From Saccharum officinarum (taxonomy: Eukaryota; Streptophyta; Magnoliopsida; Poales; Poaceae), in assembly GCA_020631735.1 (NCBI GenBank), contig CM036225.1, forward strand, positions 67,258,662 to 67,322,661: a stretch of 64,000 bases of DNA, in the 5' to 3' direction. The translations under genes and the position numbers were made by a program. The notes beneath the pieces are model-generated. The model worked only from the letters and a program-made list of their open reading frames with translations. It did no database searches and was not told where the DNA came from. Each line of letters opens with the position of its first letter. Position 1 is the first letter of the stretch. This document shows, in pieces, positions 56,290 to 64,000 of this stretch.

Positions 56290-56828
56290 TACCCGTGGAG
56301 GCAACCCCGGTTGCCTCATCAGCGAGCTCGGCTGCTTCATCACCATGCCCACCAGCCGCCCACCAGCCTCCAGGAGTGGGCGCACCCGGCCAACAGGTTC
56401 CTGTGCGAGTGGTTCACGGCGCACCCGCTGCCGTCCCCGCCGGCACGCCTGCTGCTCATGTGCTCCAGGCTCACCAGTGGCTCATTGAAGCCATTGCCAC
56501 TGGAGGTTGCGCCACACGTGGGCTCGAGTACCGCCGCTGCCCCGTCTGCGGCATCGCGCGCTACTGCTCCCGCACCTGCCAGTCACTGCACACAGGAGGT
56601 TGCGCCACACGCGGGAGTGCGTCCCTGTGCACTAGTGGCTCATTGAAGCCATTGCCAACCAGGCCGTCGTCAATGTCGACGCACGCCACCAATGCTGCTG
56701 CTATCCCGTCGTCAACAACGCCACTGATCACAACAACCTCGGTGGTGGTGGCGGCGGCAGCGGCGGTGGTGCTCCTCCTGCTCCTCCTATGTAGACATGC
56801 ATTGAGCCGGCCGCTAGCTATTCACTAG
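56290..56828 (+). pseudogene. F-box/MYND zinc-finger gene fragment
   Basis: One frame gives WAHPANRFLCEWFTAHP and LLLMCS. Another gives YRRCPVCGIARYCSRTCQSLH, a MYND zinc finger with its CxxC and CxxxC pairs. A third gives a piece near WLIEAIA. In order these match the C-terminal half of plant F-box proteins with a MYND finger, probable ubiquitin-ligase adaptors. The F-box part is absent. A duplicated block (CAGTGGCTCATTGAAGCCATTGCC at 56472 and near 56634) interrupts the order, and frames shift between parts. It is a truncated, rearranged copy. Confidence 0.7.
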
Positions 56829-56879
56829 CGCTATATATCTCCCTACCCTATGTTGTCATTTAAATCTTAACTTTTTCTG

Positions 56880-57160
56880 TAGCAGTGACACGCATGTACA
56901 CTCACCTATATGAACACACGTACGCAAACCCTACCCCTATGAGCATCTCTGAAGGACTGAGCCGGCCGACCTCGAGATTCACGAAGTCACCACACACGCC
57001 TCACTGTTGATGGGGACGTCGCGTACCACTGAAAGTATAGCATCGTTAAATCCTAGAATAAATCTAGAAAAATGCGAGTACCCGTGCCAAGTCAAGGACT
57101 TAAACCCGGGTGGGTAGGTTCCACCACAAGGAACCCAACCAATTGATCTATGATCAGTTC
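56880..57160 (-). mobile_element. Probable tRNA-derived SINE
   Basis: On the minus strand, from about 57160, a tRNA-like head has an A-box-like TAGATCAATTGG (57139-57150) and a B-box-like GGGTTTAAGTCC (57097-57108). A body of about 200 bp follows, ending with alternating GTGT-rich sequence. This matches the outline of known grass SINEs. No target duplication was resolved. Confidence 0.6.
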
Positions 57161-57398
57161 ACATTTAAATCTTAACTTTCTGTCAGTAGTTTCGTTTTCC
57201 TTCGTATAATCGCCTATATATTTCCATCTATACAATATTTCTAATTTACATAATATATATGAGGTTCAAAATGTGTGTGGGTGCGCGGCGTTTGTGTGTT
57301 GGACATTCATGCCACATAATATAGTGAAGCTCACACACTCATACAATAGGACATTCAACAACCCGAATTAAAACTAGGGTGTTACTTTCCACATCAAA

Positions 57399-57851
57399 TC
57401 AAGGTAAGCCATCAAGGGTGAATGTCACGACGAGGACCTGCTCGTACTGGGGGTCTAGGCGCATCGTGAGGAAGGCGTCCGATCTGTTGCCGTGGTGCGC
57501 CTTGACGGACTCCTGCGACGCGAAGGCCAGCCGGTATGGCTGGCACGTGAACCTCAGGCGGCCAGGGCCTCTGATCGGCGCCAGGTCTGTGTTGTGCGCC
57601 AACTTGAGGCACCGCCTGGGGAGCGCGGGGTCATCATCCCCGTCAGTGTGTCGTGCATGGCGCCCACTACCGCCCACGCCGCCGCCGGCGGATGGTGTGG
57701 AACGACCGGGCCGGCCATGCTCATCCTCGCCGATCGAGGGGGTCCGGAGGCGGCCGGAGCTGCTAGCTACTACGGTTTGTGGTGAGCGGCTGAGAACGGC
57801 GATCGGAGGAGAGTTCGATCGACTGAGCGATCGATCGAGATCCAAGAACAA
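57399..57851 (-). CDS. Unknown small protein, paralogue of the 59.2-kb fragment
   Basis: A 150-codon frame. The second half (PALPRRCLKLAHNTDLAPIRG to FLTMRLDPQYEQVLVVTFT) is the conserved part, because a diverged copy with similar sequence lies at about 59170-59500. I do not recognise the family. The first half is low-complexity. An alternative start, ATGAGCATGGCCGG, near 57720 in another frame aligns better with the paralogue, so a frameshift or intron may be present. It could be a real lineage-specific gene or a relic. Confidence 0.35.
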   Translation of the reverse strand: MFLDLDRSLSRSNSPPIAVLSRSPQTVVASSSGRLRTPSIGEDEHGRPGRSTPSAGGGVGGSGRHARHTDGDDDPALPRRCLKLAHNTDLAPIRGPGRLRFTCQPYRLAFASQESVKAHHGNRSDAFLTMRLDPQYEQVLVVTFTLDGLP

Positions 57852-57994
57852 AAAGGTTTAGAGAGCACACCGCCGAGGAGGGTGAGAGCTAGCGTATTTG
57901 ACTTTAGAGATCGCTTATTGTAACGTATGGCGCCGGCACCACCACCTGAGCAGTGTAACACTGGTTGTGGTCAAATGCTTACGTCAGATGATGC

Positions 57995-59141
57995 CACACG
58001 TTTAATTTAATGGAGGCAGGCAAAAATGATTAATGGAGGCGGGCAACGCAACCGCCTCTAATCAAAGGCCTCGGTAAATCACGAACTACCGAAGCCCGTC
58101 TCGGTTAATCAACAAAAAAATCCAGCAAGGCCGTTGATGAGGCCCGTTGAGCCCATCGATGAGCCTATCAAGCCCATCCACGCGTACGCCGCCGTCGCCG
58201 CCTGCCGGATTCACGCGTGTGCCACCCCCACATCAGTGCCTGAGCCGGATACGCCTGACCAGTGCCTCATACCGCCACTAAGTCGGATCCGTCGCGCTTG
58301 TGCCCGATCCGGCGCCGAAGGGAGGAAAGAGAGGGAGCCACCGACCTCGAATGGAGCAGAGAGAGAGAGAGTGCGCCGCCGCCGCCGAAGCCTCACCCCG
58401 ATCTGAATCGGCTGTGCCGCCCACGAGCCGGATCTGCCGCGCCACCGGATCTGGGCCGTGCCCACGAGGCCACGCCGCCACATCGCGCCCGTGAGGCCGC
58501 CCCATTGCGCCTGTGAGGCCGCTGACCTCGCGCCACCACCGAGATCCACGCCGACGCCACCGTAGGGGAGAGAGAGGGGCGCGGTCATAGGAGACAGCGT
58601 TGGGGGAGAGAGAGGGTGCGGGGGAGGGAGAGGGGCACAAACGCGCACCGTCGCTAGGGAGTGGGAGGGGAATGGGGGAGGGAGAGGGGCGCGGACGCGC
58701 ACCGTCGCTGGGAGAGGGAGGGGCGCAGGGGTGGGAGAGGGGCACAGACGCGTGCCATCGCTAAGGAGAGGGAGGCACGGGGGAGAGAGGGCTGACACTG
58801 AGGGGGTTGTGACCTAAGTCCTTGTATTTATATAAGCCCGGTAGAAGTTGGATTTGGGCTTTTTGGCTGGGCCTCATGAATATTTACGGAGGCGGGCCTC
58901 ATAAGGCGTCCGTCTTCGAAAATGGCCTTCATTTTTTGAGGCCGTAAATCGATTTTAGGAGGTCGTTATTTTTTGACCACCTCAGTAAATCGGTTTTATA
59001 AGGCGGGCAAACGTGACCGCCTTGGTAAATGAAAATGACCACCTCCGTTAATAGCCTGGCATTTTAGGAGGCGGTTGGATTTTGTGCTAGCCTCCGTTAA
59101 TGTTTGGGCACTGCCTCCTAAAATCATTTGTGTAGTAGTGC
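57995..59141. mobile_element. Non-autonomous CACTA-like element
   Basis: The right end, read on the minus strand, is CACTACTACACAAATG. It is followed by repeated GGAGGC, CCTCCGTTAAT and CCTCGGTAAATC motifs in both orientations (58900-59110). Similar motifs lie at the left (58010-58110). The middle is GC-rich, with GGGAGAGGGGCGC repeats (58570-58770) like the leader of the large CACTA element. The left terminus is not clear; GCCACACG near 57995 is the approximate limit. Confidence 0.55.
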
Positions 59142-59169
59142 TCGCTGCATGTACGATAGCGGCGGCCTA

Positions 59170-59500
59170 CTCTAGGTGAAGTTCTTGACAAGGATCTGCT
59201 CGTATCGGGGTCTAGGTGCATGGTGAGGAAGACATCTGATCTGTGCGCCTGTGATGCAAAAGCAAGCCGACACGGCTCATGGACGAACCTCAGGCAGCCC
59301 AAGCCTCTGATCGGCTCCTGGTCTACCTCATGCGCCGACTTGAGGTACCACCTAGGGAGTGCGGGGTCGTCCTCTCCGTCGCTGCCGCCAATGGCAGCCA
59401 CCGCCACCCACCCCACCACCGACGGGTGGTGTAGAATGACTAGGCCAGCCACGCTCATCGTCGCTGATCGAGGGGGTCGGAGTAGGCCGGAGGTACTACT
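59170..59500 (-). pseudogene. Paralogue of the unknown 57.4-kb gene, degenerate
   Basis: It reads MSVAGLVILHHPSVVGWAVA, PALPRWYLKSAH, IRGLGCLRFVHEPCRLAFASQ and SDVFLTMHLDP. It matches the conserved half of 57399-57851 in the same orientation, 1.7 kb away, with a CACTA-like element between them. After LDP the frame diverges, and a segment matching SVKAHHGN in the paralogue is missing. It is a tandem duplicate that has decayed. Confidence 0.5.
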
Positions 59501-59729
59501 GCTATGAAGGCCACTGGAGAGACAGACTGGCCGACCCAACGGAGAGAAGGAATGGAGCACCGCCGAGGAGGGGATCGAGGGGAGAGCGTGTGTATTTAAG
59601 CTGCACATTGCACACCAGACCACAGTCTCCTGCCCGCGACCAAACAAAAAGTCCAAACTAGAGGGGAGAGAGATGAAAACATGGAGTAAAATGCACCATC
59701 GGCCCCTAGACTTGGCAGAGGATGTCATC

Positions 59730-59904
59730 TAGGTCCTCAAACTCTTAAAATACACATCCAAGTCCTTGAACTTGGCATATTCATGGTACGTAACAGGTCC
59801 AAATTGGTCCAGACTAGACCCATTTGCTGACATGGCAGTCCACATGGTATGTAAAAGGAACCAGCAATACATCTTAGCCATCTTAGTTGACATGCATTGC
59901 TGAG
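59730..59904. other. No gene seen
   Basis: Contains CCTCAAACTCTTAAAATACAC and CAAGTCCTTGAACTTGGC, phrases that look like dispersed-repeat sequence, but no borders could be set. Confidence 0.35.
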
Positions 59905-60276
59905 GTTTTTCTTAATCCAGACAAATGCACAAACAAATGCATGCCACACACACTCTAGAGCGCACGCTAAACCTACACACTATACACACACACACACACC
60001 ATACGTCCTTCTGAAGATCAACAAAGTCCCTCAGGCTCCACAAGCGACACACACAACACGTCCTTCTGAAGATCAGCGAGGTCACACGGGCTCCACAAGC
60101 GATGTGCACATCGCACTATTATTGTGGCTTCACGCATATGTCTTGCAGGCTGACCAGCAAAATTATTTTAGGAAATAAATCCCTAGGTGAGATATACCCG
60201 AGTTCGATCTCAGGGATCGAACCCGAGCGAGCAGCGCTGGCACCTGGTGACACTGCCACTGAGCTATGAGCCCTCC
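59905..60276 (-). mobile_element. tRNA-derived SINE
   Basis: Read on the minus strand from about 60276: GGGCTCATAGCTCAGTGG carries a perfect pol III A box (TAGCTCAGTGG, 60256-60266) and a B box GGTTCGATCCC (60213-60223), spaced 32 bp apart as in a tRNA. A body follows with a duplicated segment (ACACGTCCTTCTGAAGATCA near 60056 and CATACGTCCTTCTGAAGATC near 60000). The A box, B box and lack of a CCA-type tRNA fold favour a SINE over a functional tRNA gene. Confidence 0.75.
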
Positions 60277-60452
60277 ATTGCTTAGTTGTTGTAACTAGAA
60301 CGGATTTATGTTAGCCTATTGAGTGCGAGAGTAATAATTAATATTGCCAACTTAATTTGATACGTTATTTATTGCATTTATTTTCAAAGTATTTTAAATA
60401 TGTGCTTGCTTAGTAATAACCTAAAGAATATAATAGTCTTCTTAGCAATTGA

Positions 60453-60695
60453 GGCCCTGTTTAGTTGTGAAAATTTTTGGGGAAAAAATCATGTAGCACT
60501 TTTCGTTGTTATTTGGCAAAAATTGTCTAACCATGGACTAACTGGGCTTAAAAGATTCGTCTCGACATTTACAGACAAACTGTGCAATTAGTTATTTTTT
60601 ACCTACATTTAATGCTCCATGCATGCGTCCAAAGATTCGATGTGACAGTTACTATGCAAAAATTTTTGGTACTTTTTGGCCATCTAAATAAGGCC
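60453..60695. mobile_element. Tourist-like MITE, 243 bp (inverted member)
   Basis: It is flanked by TGA at 60450-60452 and 60696-60698. The ends are GGCCCTGTTTAGTTG and CCATCTAAATAAGGCC. Internal phrases (AGCACTTTTCGTT, AAAAGATTCGTCTC, CATTTAATGCTCCATGCATG) are the reverse complements of those in the copies at 5643, 23933 and 61123. Confidence 0.85.
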
Positions 60696-61122
60696 TGAAA
60701 TGCCATATGCTGTAACCACCCTGGGCAAACTACTCTTCCCGTAAAACCCTCCCTACGAAAGGTATGCTAGGCAAGTCAAGTCACGCCACACTCGCTAGAT
60801 TCTCTATGGAGAGGATCCAGCCCCCTTTTACAAAATGCCATGCTTTTTATAACATAAAAAGACATACGATGTTTCTTTTAAGGGAAGCGTGAGTATAAAA
60901 AGATATAATGATAGTAATGGAAACCCTAGAGTGTATTTTGGACTGGAGATGGGAAATAGGCAACCTCAATTGAGGAATCTTGCCTGTGGAGCCTGTGTCG
61001 GTCGTGTAAGGACGGGTTCATTTTAGGCAGGTCTTTCTTGTGAAACGTACGTGCCAAAAAGGTAACCTTTTGAAGTGCCTATTGATGTGAGGCCTTGATT
61101 CAAACCCCGCTAGCTGAACCTA

Positions 61123-61364
61123 GGCCTTGTTTAGATGCACCCCAAAAGTTGAAATTTTTTCACTCTCTTTCCATCACATCAATCTTTAGACCCATGCATG
61201 AAGTAATAAATATAGATAAAAAAATAACTAATTACACAGTTTAGTTGGAAATCACGAGATAAATCTTTTGAGCCTAGTTGATCCACGATTGGACAATATT
61301 TGCCAAATAAGACGAAAGTGGTACTATTCATCGGTTTGAAATTTTTTTCAATCTAAACGAGGCC
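61123..61364. mobile_element. Tourist-like MITE, 242 bp
   Basis: It is flanked by CTA at 61120-61122 and 61365-61367. The ends are GGCCTTGTTTAGAT and ATCTAAACGAGGCC, perfect except for one base. It is close to the element at 23933 throughout, including TTACACAGTTTAGTTGGAAA and AATAAGACGAAAGTGG. The two moved fairly recently. Confidence 0.92.
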
Positions 61365-61821
61365 CTAGCAGGACCTTAGCATAGACCCAGGTCTGGTCGG
61401 CATAGGTTGCCTGTTGAGAGGGTCGGTGACCCTGTTTGATTTATTTGCATTGTGCGCACTTTCCCGGGATGATAGCCATGTAGCGAACGGTTTAGTGCCC
61501 CCCTCCCCTTTAGCCCCTCCATTATTTTTTATTTTTAAAGAAGAAGGAAGAAGAAGAAAGGGAACAAAGGAAGAGGATATAATGCAGATACGTAATAAGA
61601 AATGATAAATGGACCTTTTATTTTGAGAACAAACAAATACGGTGGATAATATATTCCTTATTTTGAACGAGCGAACGAACAAGCTGGCACACGCCACTTC
61701 ACACGATAGTACGTACTACGGAGGCGAAATGAAATTCCTTGGCACGGATTGACTGACGATCACCAGCTAGCACGTACTGGACGTCCCAAGCTAGCTATGG
61801 AGGAGCTCCGATCCCTACCAT
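61365..61821. other. 3' flank of the oxidase-like fragment, no gene seen
   Basis: Short frames only. This is probably the former 3' untranslated region and downstream DNA of the minus-strand oxidase-like gene that ends at 61822. Confidence 0.45.
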
Positions 61822-62779
<958 letters not shown>

Positions 62780-63340
62780 ATCCCCCACCAGATCTCAATT
62801 GCCCAGTATAGACATTTTCCTTCTCTCTCACTACTGTTTTTATACTAATGTTTCAGCAGAGACTGTTAAGTTGAACATCTGCCTAGAGCTTCGAGTTACA
62901 CTCATTCACAACTTGAACAATGGACTACGCCTTGAATTGCAAGTTTTGTGCAAACAAGTTTCACTCAAAGTCAAACTAGTACCTGGCTGTCAGTAGCCTT
63001 CCCCGTGAGTGGAGCATATACGTCATACTCCTTGGTCTCTTCATGAGCTTACTAGAGATCACCCAAATCTCATAAACTACGATGTTTTACAGTCAGACTC
63101 ATATAGGTATGTTCTTTCAAGAATGCTCTGTAGGACAACATCTTCGCTTGTTAAAGCCAATAGAACATGTTAAGGCATTAGCCAACCTACCATACAGTGC
63201 CTCAACGCTTTGAGATTATTGTATCTTCACATAGAGAGGGTTATAATTATACTCTCCTCAGTTTACCAATAGTTTGTTCTTCCCAGATCCTAAGTCACGG
63301 GATCTCCGATCAAAAAGGTTAGGTTACTACTATTGTAAAC

Positions 63341-64000
63341 TCATATGTGTCTCAAACCCATCTCGCTTGATGCTATTTCTATCACATTCCGTGATAGCCC
63401 TTTGGTAAAGGGATCTGTCAGGTTCTTGTCTGTTTGCACATAAGCCACAGTTATTACTCCGGAGTTTCTCAACTTCCTGACAGATTTCAAACGTCTTTTA
63501 ACGTGTCTTGTTGACTTCGCATTATCCTTAGCACTATTCACTTTAGTGATCACTGTTTGGTTATCACAGTTCACAAGGATAGCCAGTATTGGTTTCTCAA
63601 CCACCGGTAAGTCAGACAAGAGCTCACGCAGCAACTCTGCCTCTGCAGAAGCTGTATCCAAAGTAGTAAGTTCTGCTTCCATGGTAGATTTAGTCAAAAT
63701 AGTCTGTTTACTAGACCTCCATGACACTACGCCACCTCCAAGAGTAAACACATACCCACTAGTGGCATAGATTTGATCAATATCAGAAATCTAGTTCGTA
63801 TCACTATATCCCTCCAACACAGCTGGGTGCCCAGAATAGTGAATCTCAAAACTCATTGTACCTTTGAGATAACGCAAGATCCTTTTAAGTGCATGCCAAT
63901 GATCATCACCCGGGTTGGACATGTACCTACTCAACTTGCTCACAGCAAAAGAGATATTTGGTCTGGTTGTGCTAGCTAGATACATGAGTGAACCAATTAT
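63341..64000 (-). pseudogene. Copia polyprotein 3' end (RT tail and RNase H)
   Basis: From the window edge leftward: [28 protein letters not shown] (the end of the reverse transcriptase region), then [11 protein letters not shown], then YSDTN, a stop, then [19 protein letters not shown]. After these come [20 protein letters not shown] and the RNase H tail to [13 protein letters not shown] and the stop at 63341. The stop after YSDTN (TAG near 63791) replaces the tryptophan usual at that place, so the polyprotein is broken by one nonsense change in the visible part. Confidence 0.88.

Noticed and set aside
60200..60276. Functional tRNA gene on the minus strand
   Set aside because: A and B boxes are present but the sequence continues into a SINE-like body, and no proper acceptor stem could be paired by eye.

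Overview
This is nuclear DNA of a flowering plant, almost certainly a grass and probably a panicoid (sorghum, maize or sugarcane relatives). Plant genes with GT-AG introns are scattered among nested LTR retrotransposons, CACTA elements and many small hAT, Tourist and Stowaway elements. The species is an inference. Two runs of exactly 100 N (5288-5387 and 49849-49948) are assembly gaps of unknown true length.

Layout. 1-4878 is a near-identical reversed copy of 26264-31155. The two arms form an inverted duplication around a 21.4-kb spacer. Each arm holds the 5' part of a Ty3/gypsy-type retrotransposon plus about 2.6 kb of flank containing a 706-bp hAT-type element and a short polyA retroposon. 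The left arm runs off the window, and its inner end abuts a CACTA terminus to the base. The spacer (4879-26263) is the gene-bearing part. It holds a broken Xa21/FLS2-type (subfamily XII) LRR receptor kinase at 6451-9580 with a remnant of a second copy behind it. It also holds an intact eight-exon GAUT4-like galacturonosyltransferase on the minus strand (10528-13449, 703 aa) and an intact six-exon receptor-like cytoplasmic kinase on the minus strand (16480-20004, 414 aa). Small transposons and local duplications lie in and around these genes.

From 28888 to 36241 lies one whole gypsy-type element with 5-bp target duplications. It has lost its reverse transcriptase core. A degenerate CACTA element with TNP2-like and second-ORF transposase pseudogenes occupies 37318-46786. 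A minus-strand copia-type retrotransposon follows (LTR 46787-49048, then internal sequence to the second gap). From 49949 to 61.8 kb the window holds a 350-bp tandem repeat, a further DNA transposon with nested MITEs, an F-box/MYND gene fragment, two SINEs, a pair of paralogous unknown ORFs and a CACTA-like end. At 62037 a second minus-strand copia element interrupts the last exon of a berberine-bridge-enzyme-like gene.

The three host loci are not an operon and need not work together. GAUT4 acts in Golgi pectin synthesis. The receptor-kinase pseudogene and the cytoplasmic kinase belong to families used in immune and developmental signalling. Most of the window is mobile DNA. Its target-site duplications, nesting and one preserved empty site allow the order of many events to be read.
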